A stretch of 64,000 nt of DNA from Flavobacteriales bacterium (GCA_016705545.1 JADIYA010000008.1:123562-187561), one strand, 5' to 3'; positions 53,038 through 62,968 are shown, numbered from the stretch's first letter. Notes: generated by a model not told the origin, from the letters alone. Program-made: numbers and translations.

Positions 53038-53188
53038 GGCTCAGCAGCGCGATTCAGGCGCATGCCAGAAAGGTATGGAGGCGCTTAACGCCGCAGCATG
53101 CAGTTCATCAAGGCGTGGCCTATCCGTTTGGAACGCGCGAAGGCGGCCCATCCGGACCGCCTTCATCACATGCCGGTATTCGTGTCGA

Positions 53189-55438
53189 CTACTTCTTCAG
53201 GTCGAAGCGATCGAGCTCCATCACCTTCACCCAGGCCTTCACGAAGTCCCTCACGAACTTCTCCTTGCTATCGTTCTGGGCGTACACCTCGGCGATGGCG
53301 CGCAGTTGCGAGTTGCTGCCGAAGACGAGATCCACGCGGGTGCCGGTCCATTTCACGGCGCCGGTCTTGCGGTCACGTCCCTCATAAATGCCGGCGTGGC
53401 CGTTGCTCAAGGCTGTCCATGCCGTGCCCATGTCGAGCAGGTTGGTGAAGAAATCGTTGGTGAGTTGGCCAGGCTTGCTGGTGAATGCACCGTGCTTGCT
53501 GCCGCCGGTGTTGGCGCCCAGCACTCGCAGGCCACCTACGAGCACCGTCATCTCCGGCGCGCTCAGGGTGAGCAGCTGTGCACGGTCGATGAGCATCTCT
53601 TCAGCCGGCACGCTGTACAGCTTCTTCTGGTAGTTACGGAAGCCATCGGCCTGAGGCTCCATCACCGCAAAGCTCTCCACGTCGGTATGCTCCTGGCTAG
53701 CATCGCCGCGGCCGCTGGTGAAGGGCACAGTGATGCTGAAGCCCGCATCCTTCGCGGCCTTCTCTACTGCAACGCAACCGCCAAGCACGATCAGATCGGC
53801 CATGGACACTTGCTTCCCGTTGGACTTGAACTCAGACTGGATCCTCTCCAGCGCGCCAAGCACCTTGCTCAGTTGCGCGGGGTCGTTCGCTTCCCAGAAC
53901 TTCTGCGGAGCTAAACGCACACGTGCACCATTGGCGCCACCGCGCTTGTCGCTTCCACGGAAAGTCGAAGCTGAAGCCCACGCCGTGGCGACGAGCTCGC
54001 CCATGCTGAGGCCGCTCGCAAGGATGCTACTCTTCAATGCGGCAACATCGGCATCTGCGAGCTTGGTTCCGGCGGGAATGGGATCTTGCCAGATCAGGTC
54101 CTCCTTCGGCACTTCAGGACCGAGGTAAAGGCTCTTGGGGCCCATGTCGCGGTGGGTGAGCTTGAACCAGGCGCGGGCGTATGCATCGGCGAAGGCCTGC
54201 GGGTCTTTGTGGAAGCGACGGCTGATCGGCTCATAGATCGGGTCGAAGCGCAGCGAAAGGTCCGCCGTGGTCATCGCGGGACGGTGCTTCACGTTGGGGT
54301 CGTGCGCGTCGGGGATCATGTGCTCGGGCTTCACATCCTTGGCCAGCCACTGCCAGCCTCCGGCGGGGCTCTTCACCAGTTCCCACTCGTAGCCGAAGAG
54401 CATGTCGAAGTAGCCGTTGTCCCACTTGGTGGGATTCGGCTTCCATGCGCCTTCGAGACCGCTGGTGATGGTGTCCTTGCCCTTGCCGCTGCCCATGGAG
54501 TTCTTCCAGCCGAAACCTTGCGCCTCGATCGGCGCACCTTCGGGTGCAGGACCTACATTCGATTCCGGACCGGCACCGTGCATCTTGCCGAAGGTGTGAC
54601 CACCTGCTGTGAGCGCCACGGTCTCTTCGTCGTTCATGGCCATGCGCTTGAAGGTCTCGCGCACGTCCTTGCCGCTGGCCACGGGATCGGGATTTCCATC
54701 AGGGCCCTGCGGGTTCACGTAGATGAGGCCCATCTGCACCGCCGCGAGCGGGTTCTCCAGATCGCGGTTGCCACTGTAGCGGCTGTTGGGCTTGTCGCTG
54801 GTGGCGAGCCATTCGCCTTCACTGCCCCAGTAGATGTCCTCCTCGGGCGCGTAGATGTCCTCGCGGCCACCGCCGAAACCGAAGGTGGTGAAACCCATGC
54901 TCTCCATGGCCACATTGCCAGCCAGCACGTAGAGGTCGGCCCAGCTGAGGCTGTTGCCGTACTTCTGCTTGATGGGCCACAGCAGGCGGCGCGCCTTGTC
55001 CAGGTTGCCGTTGTCCGGCCAACTATTCAGCGGGGCGAAGCGCTGGTTGCCGTTGCCTGCTCCGCCACGGCCATCGGCGGTGCGGTAGGTGCCCGCCGCG
55101 TGCCAGGCCATGCGGATCATGAGACCGCCGTAGTGGCCCCAGTCTGCCGGCCACCACTCCTGCGAGTCGGTCATCAGCTTGGTGAGGTCGGCCTTCACGG
55201 CCTTCAGATCGAGCTTGGAGAAGGCCTCGCGGTAGTTGAAGTCGGGGTCCATGGGATTGGACACCTTCTGGTGCTGGTGCAGGATGCTGAGGTCCAACTG
55301 CTCGGGCCACCAATCCTTGTTGCGGGTGCCGCGGCCAGCTACCGGCAGGCGCTGCGCGCCGTGCATAACAGGGCATTTGCCTTCAGACTTGGGGGTAACG
55401 CCCTCGAGCGGGGCGCCGTGTTGATGTTCGTGTGCCAT
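53189..55438 (-). CDS. katG: Catalase-peroxidase
   Basis: 749 residues from MAHEHQHGAPLEGVTPKSEG. A bifunctional haem enzyme removing hydrogen peroxide. The distal site is MIRMAWHAAGTYRTADGRGG, the proximal haem ligand ALTAGGHTFGKMHGAGP, and the Tyr of the Trp-Tyr-Met cross-link sits in MGLIYVNPQGPDG; the Met lies later. The second, non-haem half follows with KDLIWQDPIPAG. Full length for the family. It is transcribed toward the K+ channel gene with a 151-nt gap. No OxyR binding site could be assigned with confidence. Confidence 0.98.
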   Translation of the reverse strand: MAHEHQHGAPLEGVTPKSEGKCPVMHGAQRLPVAGRGTRNKDWWPEQLDLSILHQHQKVSNPMDPDFNYREAFSKLDLKAVKADLTKLMTDSQEWWPADWGHYGGLMIRMAWHAAGTYRTADGRGGAGNGNQRFAPLNSWPDNGNLDKARRLLWPIKQKYGNSLSWADLYVLAGNVAMESMGFTTFGFGGGREDIYAPEEDIYWGSEGEWLATSDKPNSRYSGNRDLENPLAAVQMGLIYVNPQGPDGNPDPVASGKDVRETFKRMAMNDEETVALTAGGHTFGKMHGAGPESNVGPAPEGAPIEAQGFGWKNSMGSGKGKDTITSGLEGAWKPNPTKWDNGYFDMLFGYEWELVKSPAGGWQWLAKDVKPEHMIPDAHDPNVKHRPAMTTADLSLRFDPIYEPISRRFHKDPQAFADAYARAWFKLTHRDMGPKSLYLGPEVPKEDLIWQDPIPAGTKLADADVAALKSSILASGLSMGELVATAWASASTFRGSDKRGGANGARVRLAPQKFWEANDPAQLSKVLGALERIQSEFKSNGKQVSMADLIVLGGCVAVEKAAKDAGFSITVPFTSGRGDASQEHTDVESFAVMEPQADGFRNYQKKLYSVPAEEMLIDRAQLLTLSAPEMTVLVGGLRVLGANTGGSKHGAFTSKPGQLTNDFFTNLLDMGTAWTALSNGHAGIYEGRDRKTGAVKWTGTRVDLVFGSNSQLRAIAEVYAQNDSKEKFVRDFVKAWVKVMELDRFDLKK

Positions 55439-55559
55439 GAAGCGTGATTGGATTAAGGGAGCGCGAAGTTGCGACATCAAAAGGCCGACCCGACTGACAC
55501 GTGACAGTGGTCACCATCGCCGATATGATCCAGGGCGGTAAGGCCGATGATGGGATGCC

Positions 55560-55958
55560 TCAGGGCAAGCGGGTGCCGATGGAGCCCCACCAAGGATGCA
55601 CCTCATACTTCAGCCGACCTGCCTTCACGAAGGGGTCCTTCAGCAGCTGCTCCTCCACTTCCTCGCGCGTGTCGCAATCGTAGAGCAGCAATCCTCGCCA
55701 GCCGGATTCGTTCTTCCCGAACGGCCCGGCCATGACGATCAGGCCACGCTTGCCCTGCGCATCCTGATGCGCGAGATGCTCTGCTTGCAAGGTGGCGGCA
55801 GTGAGGCTGTCCAGCGCTGGTCCATCGCCTTTCGTGTACAGCACGAACCAGTACTGCTTCATGTGGTAGGTGCTGTCGGCGATGGTGACATCGAAGGTGC
55901 GCTGCGCGGACGATGGCATGGCCGCAGCGAGCAGCAGGAGGAACAAGAGGGCGCGCAT
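55560..55958 (-). CDS. Secreted YCII-domain protein
   Basis: 132 residues with a signal peptide (MRALLFLLLLAAAMPSSA) and a YCII-related ferredoxin-like domain (MKQYWFVLYTKGDGPALD, QAEHLAHQDAQGKRGLIVMA, GPFGKNESGWRGLLLYDCDT). YCII proteins are usually cytoplasmic; export to the periplasm is unusual but recurrent in Bacteroidota. Conserved His/Asp residues of the YCII family (AEHL...GPF) are retained. Biochemical function unknown. Confidence 0.85.
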   Translation of the reverse strand: MRALLFLLLLAAAMPSSAQRTFDVTIADSTYHMKQYWFVLYTKGDGPALDSLTAATLQAEHLAHQDAQGKRGLIVMAGPFGKNESGWRGLLLYDCDTREEVEEQLLKDPFVKAGRLKYEVHPWWGSIGTRLP

Positions 55959-56066
55959 GTGGAATCGGTTGTGGTGTGCAAGGTCGGCAATCGCTCACCA
56001 CGAATGCGTCATCGTTCAGCCTTTGCTGCATCAAATGGTTCGCCGCCATCCGCCTACTTTGGCCGC

Positions 56067-57482
56067 ATGTCAGCACCTGGTAGTCCATCGCGCAAGGCGC
56101 CGGATGCGCTCCTCATCATCGCCGTCGTTCTCGCCTTGGCCGTGGCCTGCACCTGGCTGGTTCCCGCGGGCTCCTTCGAGCGGGTAGAGGTGCAGGCCGA
56201 GGCGGGCACCCGCACGGCCGTAGTGCCCGGCACCTACCACGCCGTGGATGCCACTCCGGTGCCCTGGTACGGCTTCTTCACCGCTCCGGTGAAAGGCTTC
56301 ACGGACCATCAGGCCGCCATGATCATCGCCTTCGTGCTGTTGATCGGCGGCGCCTTCGCCGTGCTGAACGCGACAGGTGCGATCGATGCAGGGCTTTTCC
56401 GCGTGCTGCGGTGGGCGCAGGAGCATCCGAGCCGGAAACGACTGGTGATCCCCATGCTCATGCTGGCCTTCAGCATCGGGGGCAACACCTTCGGCATGGC
56501 CGAGGAAGTGCTGGTCTTCTTGATGATCACCATACCGCTGGCGCGCAGCATGGGCTGGGATGCCGTGGTGGGCGTGGCCATCCCCTTCCTTGGATCCGGC
56601 GTGGGCTTCGCTGGCGCGGCGTTCAACCCGTTCACGGTGGGCATCGCTCAAGGACTGAGCGAGTTGCCGCTCTTCAGCGGCTGGGAGTTCCGCATGGTGC
56701 AATGGGCAGTGCTCACGTTGATCGCGATCGTGTTCGTGATGCGCTATGCAGCGAGGATCGAGAAGGACCCGAAATCCGGATTGCTTCATGGCCGGGCCCA
56801 TGCGGGCGCAGATACCGGCGGCCTAGGCGAACGGCCCTTGACCGGCCGGCGCATCGCGGTGCTGGTGCTCTTCGCGTTCACTATCGTGATACTCATCATC
56901 GGAGTGAACAAGTTCGATTGGTACATCGAGGAGATCGCAGGCCTCTTCATCGGCATGGGCGTGCTGGCGGCGATCATCGGCGGCGTGAGCGCCGAGAAGG
57001 CGGCCAAGAGCTTCGTGGCAGGCGCGCGCGACATGGTGGGCGCGGCCTTGCTCATCGGCTTGAGCCGCAGCGTGCTGATCGTGATGCAAGAAGGCCAGGT
57101 GGTGGATACTGTGCTCCACGGGATGAGCGCTGCCATCAGCGGGCTGCCCGCCATGGTCTCGGCCCAGCTCATGTTCTTCGTGCAGTTCGCCATCAACTTC
57201 TTCGTGCCCAGCGGCAGCGGGCAGGCCGCGCTCACCATGCCGGTGATGACCCCTTTGGCCGACCTGCTGCACATACCCCGGCAAAGCGCTGTAATCGCCT
57301 TCCAGCTCGGCGATGGCCTGTGCAACTTCGTCATCCCTACGAGCGGGGTCACCATGGGCATCCTCGAGATCGCCGGCATCCCTTTCAACCTGTGGCTGAA
57401 ATGGATCTGGAAGCTCATGCTGTGGCTGGTCCTGGCCGGCATGGTGTTCCTTGGGGCGAGCGTGGCGGTGTTCGCTGGCTAG
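56067..57482 (+). CDS. YfcC/DcuC-type membrane transporter
   Basis: 471 residues, ~12 membrane helices (ALLIIAVVLALAVACTWLVP, MIIAFVLLIGGAFAVLNATG, RKRLVIPMLMLAFSIGGNTF, ...). The conserved NTFGMAEEVLVFLMITIPLA, FLGSGVGFAGAAFNPFTVGI and PSGSGQAALTMPVMTPLADL are characteristic of the YfcC family (PF03606), annotated as C4-dicarboxylate or basic-amino-acid carriers; the substrate is unproven. Start chosen at MSAPGSPSRKAPDA just before the first helix; the frame continues open upstream. Confidence 0.9.
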   Translation: MSAPGSPSRKAPDALLIIAVVLALAVACTWLVPAGSFERVEVQAEAGTRTAVVPGTYHAVDATPVPWYGFFTAPVKGFTDHQAAMIIAFVLLIGGAFAVLNATGAIDAGLFRVLRWAQEHPSRKRLVIPMLMLAFSIGGNTFGMAEEVLVFLMITIPLARSMGWDAVVGVAIPFLGSGVGFAGAAFNPFTVGIAQGLSELPLFSGWEFRMVQWAVLTLIAIVFVMRYAARIEKDPKSGLLHGRAHAGADTGGLGERPLTGRRIAVLVLFAFTIVILIIGVNKFDWYIEEIAGLFIGMGVLAAIIGGVSAEKAAKSFVAGARDMVGAALLIGLSRSVLIVMQEGQVVDTVLHGMSAAISGLPAMVSAQLMFFVQFAINFFVPSGSGQAALTMPVMTPLADLLHIPRQSAVIAFQLGDGLCNFVIPTSGVTMGILEIAGIPFNLWLKWIWKLMLWLVLAGMVFLGASVAVFAG

Positions 57483-57527
57483 GGCCCGTCATCGCTCCTA
57501 CCTTCGGCCCCGCAATTCCACCCAGCC

Positions 57528-57962
57528 ATGGTCTTCGTTCACAGCCTGCTCCGTTACGCCGTGATCCTGCTGGTGCTGGTCGCCTTCCTGGTGAACCTGC
57601 GCGGCTGGCTGATGCAGCGGCCCATCATCATCTGGGAACGTATGGCCACCATCTGGGCCATGATCATCTGCCACATCCAGCTCGTTTTCGGGATCGTGCT
57701 GTACGCCACCAACGCCGCAGCCTTCCACAGCAAGGATGCCGGTGCCTGGCAGAATTACATCATGCATGTTCACATCGGCAGCATGGTGCTCGCCATCGCG
57801 CTGGTCACAGCTGGCCGGATGCTGAGCAAACGTGCCCAGGATGAGCGGCGAAAGCAGATGCTCATCGCTATTCCCTATGGTATCGCCCTGGCGCTGATGC
57901 TCTACGCCACACCTTGGCCGCTAACGGAGATCGGCCGCACCTTCGGCAAGGGTTGGCTATGA
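57528..57962 (+). CDS. Four-TM membrane protein, cytochrome-b-like
   Basis: 144 residues with four predicted membrane helices; histidines occur in or beside helices (MVFVHSLLRY, MIICHIQLVFGIV, HVHIGSMVLAIAL), the usual reason such small Bacteroidota proteins are annotated 'cytochrome B'. The next gene starts inside its stop codon (ATGA at 57959), coupling it to a c-type cytochrome, so a small membrane electron-transfer pair is a reasonable inference. Confidence 0.8.
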   Translation: MVFVHSLLRYAVILLVLVAFLVNLRGWLMQRPIIIWERMATIWAMIICHIQLVFGIVLYATNAAAFHSKDAGAWQNYIMHVHIGSMVLAIALVTAGRMLSKRAQDERRKQMLIAIPYGIALALMLYATPWPLTEIGRTFGKGWL

Positions 57963-58285
57963 TCCGCAAGGCATCAGTCATCTCGCCACTGGTGCTGCTC
58001 GTGATCGCCTGCGGCAACGCCATGGCTCCTTCGCCGGCCGCTGCCGATGGAGCGCCCAAAGGCGCACAGGTATATAAGATGCATTGCGAGCTATGCCATG
58101 GCGCCAATGGGAAATTGGGCTTCAACGATGCCAAGGACCTGACCGCCTCTGTGCTGAGCCGAGCTGAGATGATCATGCAGGTCTCCAATGGCAAGGGGAA
58201 GATGATGCCCTACAAGAACGTGCTCACGGCGAAGGAGGTCGAGGCGGTGGTGGACTACACCCGCACGCTCGGCAAGACACGATGA
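57959..58285 (+). CDS. Lipoprotein c-type cytochrome
   Basis: 108 residues from MIRKASVISPLVLLVIACGN, a lipoprotein signal. A single haem site CELCH with the usual downstream Met region (MMPYKNVLTAKEVEAVVDYT) makes it a small class I cytochrome c tethered to the membrane. It overlaps the upstream four-TM gene by four bases (ATGA), and its TGA overlaps the ATG of hflX (58282), so the three genes form one transcription unit. Confidence 0.93.
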   Translation: MIRKASVISPLVLLVIACGNAMAPSPAAADGAPKGAQVYKMHCELCHGANGKLGFNDAKDLTASVLSRAEMIMQVSNGKGKMMPYKNVLTAKEVEAVVDYTRTLGKTR

Positions 58286-59505
58286 TTGAATCGCTCGAGA
58301 TCGCTGGCAAGGCCGAGAAGGCGGTGCTCGTGGGGCTCATCACCGACGCGCAATCGCCTGAGCAGGTGAAGGAGTACCTCGACGAGCTCGAGTTCCTGGC
58401 CACCACCGCGAACATCGCCACGCTGAAGCGCTTCACCCAGCGCCTGCACACGCCCGATGGCCGCTCGTACATCGGCAGCGGCAAGCTCACGGAGGTGAAG
58501 GAGTGGATGGAGGCCAACGGCGCGGACTGCGTGATCTTCGATGATGAGCTCACGCCTGCCCAGCAACGCAACCTGGAGAAGGCCATCGCCAAACCGGTGC
58601 TCGACCGTCCGCGGTTGATCCTGGACATCTTCGCACGAAGGGCCCGCAGCGCGCATGCCAAGAAACAGGTGGAGCTGGCGCAGTATGAATACATGCTGCC
58701 GCGCCTGACCAAATTGTGGACTCACCTGGAGCGCCAACGCGGCGGCACCGGCACGCGCGGCGGCGCGGGCGAAAAGGAGATCGAGACCGACCGGCGCTTG
58801 ATCCGCGACCGCATCGCGCTGCTCAAAGGCCAGCTCAAGGACATCGACAAGCAGATGGCCACCCAGCGCGGCAACAGGGGCAAGCTGGTGCGCGTGGCGG
58901 TGGTGGGCTACACCAACGTGGGAAAGAGCACCTTGATGACCGTGCTGAGCAAGAGCGCCGTATTCGCCGAGAACAAGCTCTTCGCCACGCTCGACACCAC
59001 CGTGCGCAAAGTGGTGCTTGGCAACCTGCCCTTCCTCCTCAGCGATACCGTGGGCTTCATCCGCAAGCTGCCGCACCAACTGATCGAGAGCTTCAAGAGC
59101 ACCTTGGATGAAACGCGCGAGGCTGACCTGCTCCTGCATGTGGTGGACATCAGTCACCACAACTTCGAGGAACAGTACGAGACCGTGAAGCAGACGCTGA
59201 ACGAGATCGGCGCCGGCTCTACCCCCGTGATCGTGATCTTCAACAAGATCGATGCATACCGGCCCGCGCATCATGACCCGGACGATCTCGCCCCGAAGCG
59301 CGTGGAGCAATTCACGCTGGAAGAACTGAAGGCCACCTGGATCGCGCGCATGACCAACGAGGAATGCATCTTCATCAGCGCAGCCGACCGTACCAACATC
59401 GATGGGCTGCGAAAGCTTCTCTACGAGCGCGTGAAGGCGCTGCACATCGCGCGCTATCCTTACGAGAGCGATCTTCTGTTCAAGGACGAGTACTTGGAAG
59501 GTTGA
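58282..59505 (+). CDS. hflX: Ribosome-associated GTPase HflX
   Basis: 407 residues. GTPase motifs: P-loop GYTNVGKST (about residues 209-217), switch I LFATLDTTVRK, G3 DTVGFIRKLPHQL, G4 NKID and G5 SAADRT. The N-terminal HflX domain precedes it, including GTRGGAGEKEIETDRRLIRD, the family hallmark. HflX splits stalled 70S ribosomes, notably under heat stress. Its start overlaps the cytochrome stop (58282-58285). About 90 nt of non-coding sequence separate it from the following convergent gene. Confidence 0.97.
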   Translation: MIESLEIAGKAEKAVLVGLITDAQSPEQVKEYLDELEFLATTANIATLKRFTQRLHTPDGRSYIGSGKLTEVKEWMEANGADCVIFDDELTPAQQRNLEKAIAKPVLDRPRLILDIFARRARSAHAKKQVELAQYEYMLPRLTKLWTHLERQRGGTGTRGGAGEKEIETDRRLIRDRIALLKGQLKDIDKQMATQRGNRGKLVRVAVVGYTNVGKSTLMTVLSKSAVFAENKLFATLDTTVRKVVLGNLPFLLSDTVGFIRKLPHQLIESFKSTLDETREADLLLHVVDISHHNFEEQYETVKQTLNEIGAGSTPVIVIFNKIDAYRPAHHDPDDLAPKRVEQFTLEELKATWIARMTNEECIFISAADRTNIDGLRKLLYERVKALHIARYPYESDLLFKDEYLEG

Positions 59506-59597
59506 GGGTGGCGGGTGGTCCCGGGTCCAGCTCGGGGTGACGTGGTTGAGGGTTGAGCGTTACGCATCACCCATGAACCCCGTGGTTCAGGTCATTC

Positions 59598-60695
59598 CTA
59601 GCTGCGCGAAGGAACAACCCCCAACCGGCGGCTGATCCCTGCGCGCAACGCCATGAACCGCCGCTCCCAGAAGCGGTACACGAGCCAGCTCATGGCGATG
59701 CAAGCGATCCAGTACAGCAGCAACGGCAGGAAGAGACCCGCTTCGTGCTCCACCGCAAACCAGCGATTGAAGACATAGCGCATGGGCTGATGCACGAGAT
59801 AGAGCGCATAGCTCACGAGACTGATGAAGATGATGCCACGGCCCCAGCGCGGCGCGCGCGTCCAGCTCGAGAGCACAGGGAGCAGCAGCGCCATTGACAG
59901 CGCATTCAACGTGAAGTAGTGCGTGCTGCTGAAGGAGAGCCGCTCCGAACCATAGGCTACGGCGCACCCGAGCATGCCCGCCGTGCCGACGATCAGCATC
60001 GGCCAACGCACTTGCCTAAATGCCGACGGGAAGCACGCATGCAACCAGGCTGCAAGGATTCCCCAGCCGATGGCATCGAGACGCGTGATCGCGAGCTTGC
60101 GCAGGCCCTGCTCCATGTGCCATAGCGTTGGTGCCTCAGGTGCCAATTGGAAGCGCAAGAGCATCGGCGCGACGATGAAGAGCAAGGCCAGCAGCAGGTA
60201 AGCGCGCTTTGCCGCAAGGCTCGTGAGTGCGATTACGCTGAAGAGCAGAATCGGGAAGAGCAGGTAGAACCACTCCTCCACCACCAACGACCAAGACTCC
60301 CAGAAGAAGAGGTCCACCGGTTTGTACAGGTTCTGCATGAAGACCACGTAGATCCATGTGTTGCGGTTGATCACACCACCATTCAATCCAGCCTGGACCA
60401 GTGCGATGTTCACCGCTAGGAAAAGGTAGTAGTTGGGCAGTGTGCGCAGCCAGCGACGCTGCCAGAAATCGAGCAGGCGGCGGTGCCACGGCTCACCCTC
60501 CAAAGCCGCAGCGCGCAGCAGGATCCCGCCGATCAGGTAACCGCTTAGCACGAAGAAGAGGTCCACGCCATCCACGTGCGGAGGCAGCACGATGCCCGGC
60601 ACGGCCGCGCGCAGCACATCGGCGCTGTGCCAGAACACCACCAGCAGGATCGCCGCGGCGCGCATGAGGTCGAGGCCGAAGACGCGGGATTGCAT
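59598..60695 (-). CDS. Acyltransferase family 3 membrane protein
   Basis: 365 residues from MQSRVFGLDLMRAAAILLVV. The acyltransferase-3 (OafA/YrhL-like) signature is clear: FGLDLMRAAAILLVVFWHSA, DGVDLFFVLSGYLIGGILL, SWSLVVEEWFYLLFPILLF and the run of ten or so membrane helices. Such enzymes O-acylate surface polysaccharides or lipids. No polysaccharide synthesis genes are adjacent. The upstream in-frame extension to 60767 is not homologous. Confidence 0.93.
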   Translation of the reverse strand: MQSRVFGLDLMRAAAILLVVFWHSADVLRAAVPGIVLPPHVDGVDLFFVLSGYLIGGILLRAAALEGEPWHRRLLDFWQRRWLRTLPNYYLFLAVNIALVQAGLNGGVINRNTWIYVVFMQNLYKPVDLFFWESWSLVVEEWFYLLFPILLFSVIALTSLAAKRAYLLLALLFIVAPMLLRFQLAPEAPTLWHMEQGLRKLAITRLDAIGWGILAAWLHACFPSAFRQVRWPMLIVGTAGMLGCAVAYGSERLSFSSTHYFTLNALSMALLLPVLSSWTRAPRWGRGIIFISLVSYALYLVHQPMRYVFNRWFAVEHEAGLFLPLLLYWIACIAMSWLVYRFWERRFMALRAGISRRLGVVPSRS

Positions 60696-60720
60696 CGGGG
60701 TGAAAGTACCCGGGAGCTCC

Positions 60721-62550
60721 TCAATCGAACGCCTGCATATCACAAAGCCTGCGATACTGCCCGCCAAATGCGAACAGCTCCGCGTGCGTGCCGCGCTCCA
60801 CGATGGCGCCCTCCACGATCACGCAGATCTCGTCGCAATGCTGGATGGTGCTCAGGCGGTGCGCGATCACCAAACTCGTGCGGCCCTCCATCATCTTGAA
60901 GAGCGCATCCTGCACCAAGCGCTCGCTCTCGGTATCCAAGGCACTGGTGGCCTCGTCGAGGATGAGGATCGGCGGGTTCTTCAGCACGGCGCGCGCGATG
61001 GCGAGGCGCTGCTTCTGGCCCCCGCTGAGCCGGTTGCCCATGTCGCCGATCATGGTCTGGTAGCCGCTATCGAGCTTCGTGATGAACTCGTGCGCATTCG
61101 CCACCTGCGCAGCGCGCTCAATGTCGGCCATGCTCATGCCCGGCTGCCCGAAGGCGATGTTCGCCGCCACAGTGTCGTTGAAGAGGATGCTGTCCTGCGT
61201 CACGATGCCCATGAGCCCACGCAGGTCCTGGATCCTGAGATCACGGACATCGATACCATCGATCAGCACCTTCCCGCCGGTGGCATCATAGAAGCGCGGC
61301 AGGAGTCCGGCCAAGGTGCTCTTGCCGCCGCCACTGGTGCCCACGAGCGCCACGCTGCGGCCTTTAGGTATCAACAGGTCGATTGTTCGCAGGACTGCTT
61401 TCTCATCGTAAGCGAACTGCACGGCCTTGAACTCCACACGGTCGTTGAACGCGGCGATGGGCCGTGCATCGGGCTTCTCCTTCACGCTGTTCTCAATGGC
61501 GAGCAGCTCGAAGATCCGCTCCGCACTGGCGCCGCCCTTCTTGATCCAGTAGTAGCCCGTGGTGAAACCTTTGGCCGGTGCGAGCAACTGGCTGAAGAGG
61601 ATGATGTAGCCGATGAACTCGCCGCCGCTCAGCGTGGCTCCCTCGCCGATCACCAGCTGCCCGCCGAAGTACACGAGTGTCACCATCACCAGCGCGCCGA
61701 GGAACTCACTGAGCGGCGAAGCCATGTCGCGGCGGCGCAGCGTGAACACGTTGAGCTTGTTCAGCATCTCGTTCTCGCGGCGGAAGCGGCGGCGCATCTG
61801 CTCCTCGCCGTTGAAGGCCTTCACAACGCGCATGCCGGTGAGGGTCTCTTCCACCGTGCTCAGCAGGTCGGCGGCCTTCTGCTGCGCGCGCAAGCCTTCC
61901 TTCCGCAGGCTCTTGCCCACGCGGCCGATCAGCAGGCCGCTCACGGGCAGCAGCAGCAGCGCGATGAGCGTGAGCTTCCAGGAGATGCCGATCATCAGCG
62001 ATAGCGATAGCAGGATCGTGATCGGCTCACGGAACACCATCTCGATGTAGTTCATGATGCTGAACTCCACTTCCTGCACATCGTTGGTGATGCGCGCGAT
62101 GGTGTTGCCTTTGCGCTCGCCGGTGTGGAAGCGCATGGGCAGGTCGAGGATCTTATCGTACACCTCGTTGCGCAGGTCACGCACGGCGCGGTTGCGCAGG
62201 ATGCCGATGGCCCAGAGCGCGAAATAGCGGGTGAGGTTCTTCAGCAGGAAACAAAAAGCCACCACCACGCAGATGAAGACAAGACCGCCCATCTGCCCAT
62301 GCTCCTGTATGTAGGCTGCCATGCGCCAGTTGAAGAGTTCCGGCAGGCGCTTGATGCCTTCGAGGCTGAACTCGACCGCTGGGCGGCCGCTGGGCGGCGG
62401 CGTTTGCCCGAAGAGCAGGTTGAGGAAGGGGATGAACACGAGCAGCGAACCCAGGTGGAAGACCGTGCTCACGAGGTTGAACACCACATTGAGCACTGCA
62501 TAGCGCCGGTAGGGCCGGGCATAACGGAGGATGCGGAAGAAGTTGCGCAT
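60721..62550 (-). CDS. ABC transporter, fused permease/ATPase (MsbA-like)
   Basis: 609 residues: a six-helix exporter transmembrane domain (FRILRYARPYRRYAVLNVVF ... PVSGLLIGRVGKSLRKEGLR), then a nucleotide-binding domain with Walker A GTSGGGKST, signature LSGGQKQRLAIARA, Walker B ILILDEATSAL and H-loop IAHRLST. Homodimeric exporter of the MsbA/LmrA type, probably moving lipid or hydrophobic compounds. It lies 26 nt upstream of the acyltransferase gene, same strand. Confidence 0.95.
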   Translation of the reverse strand: MRNFFRILRYARPYRRYAVLNVVFNLVSTVFHLGSLLVFIPFLNLLFGQTPPPSGRPAVEFSLEGIKRLPELFNWRMAAYIQEHGQMGGLVFICVVVAFCFLLKNLTRYFALWAIGILRNRAVRDLRNEVYDKILDLPMRFHTGERKGNTIARITNDVQEVEFSIMNYIEMVFREPITILLSLSLMIGISWKLTLIALLLLPVSGLLIGRVGKSLRKEGLRAQQKAADLLSTVEETLTGMRVVKAFNGEEQMRRRFRRENEMLNKLNVFTLRRRDMASPLSEFLGALVMVTLVYFGGQLVIGEGATLSGGEFIGYIILFSQLLAPAKGFTTGYYWIKKGGASAERIFELLAIENSVKEKPDARPIAAFNDRVEFKAVQFAYDEKAVLRTIDLLIPKGRSVALVGTSGGGKSTLAGLLPRFYDATGGKVLIDGIDVRDLRIQDLRGLMGIVTQDSILFNDTVAANIAFGQPGMSMADIERAAQVANAHEFITKLDSGYQTMIGDMGNRLSGGQKQRLAIARAVLKNPPILILDEATSALDTESERLVQDALFKMMEGRTSLVIAHRLSTIQHCDEICVIVEGAIVERGTHAELFAFGGQYRRLCDMQAFD

Positions 62551-62628
62551 GCTGCGCGGCGAATGTAGGGGCGCTTATAAGGGCCGGAGATTTCGCGCCC
62601 CCACAAGCCCCGCCTACATTCGCGGCCG

Positions 62629-62967
62629 ATGGACAGCCTGAGACAGAACAAGGTGAACAGCCTGCTCCTAAAGGAGATGGCAGCGGTATTCCAGCAGGAA
62701 GGGCGGGCGCTGCTCCCCGGTGGCCTGATCACGGTCACGGGCGTGCGCTGCAGCCCAGATCTCGGCGTGGCTAAGGTGTACCTGAGCCTCTTCCCCGTGA
62801 AGGACAAGTCCGAAGTGATGTCGCGGATCAAGGAGCAGGGCCACCGCTTGCGCGGGGTGCTCGGCAGTCGCATCGGCAAACAGATGCGCGTGGTGCCCGA
62901 GCTGCTCTTCTACCTGGATGATTCGCTGGACCGCGCGGAGGCCATTGACAAATTGCTGAAAGGCTAG
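62629..62967 (+). CDS. rbfA: Ribosome-binding factor A
   Basis: 112 residues. The KH-like RbfA fold is visible: KVNSLLLKEMAAVFQQEGRA, LITVTGVRCSPDLGVAKVYL and GSRIGKQMRVVPELLFYLDD with the family's VPEL-F--D signature. Helps the 16S rRNA 5'-end helix mature on the 30S subunit, especially in the cold. One nt separates its stop from the methyltransferase start, so they are co-transcribed. Confidence 0.93.
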   Translation: MDSLRQNKVNSLLLKEMAAVFQQEGRALLPGGLITVTGVRCSPDLGVAKVYLSLFPVKDKSEVMSRIKEQGHRLRGVLGSRIGKQMRVVPELLFYLDDSLDRAEAIDKLLKG

Positions 62968-62968
62968 C

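Noticed and set aside
54086..55447. 453-codon plus-strand ORF opposite katG
   Set aside because: Antisense shadow of katG with no recognisable domain.
58255..59445. 396-codon minus-strand ORF opposite hflX
   Set aside because: Antisense shadow; hflX motifs are complete on the plus strand.
60592..62004. 470-codon plus-strand ORF opposite the MsbA-like gene
   Set aside because: Antisense shadow; Walker and signature motifs are on the minus strand.
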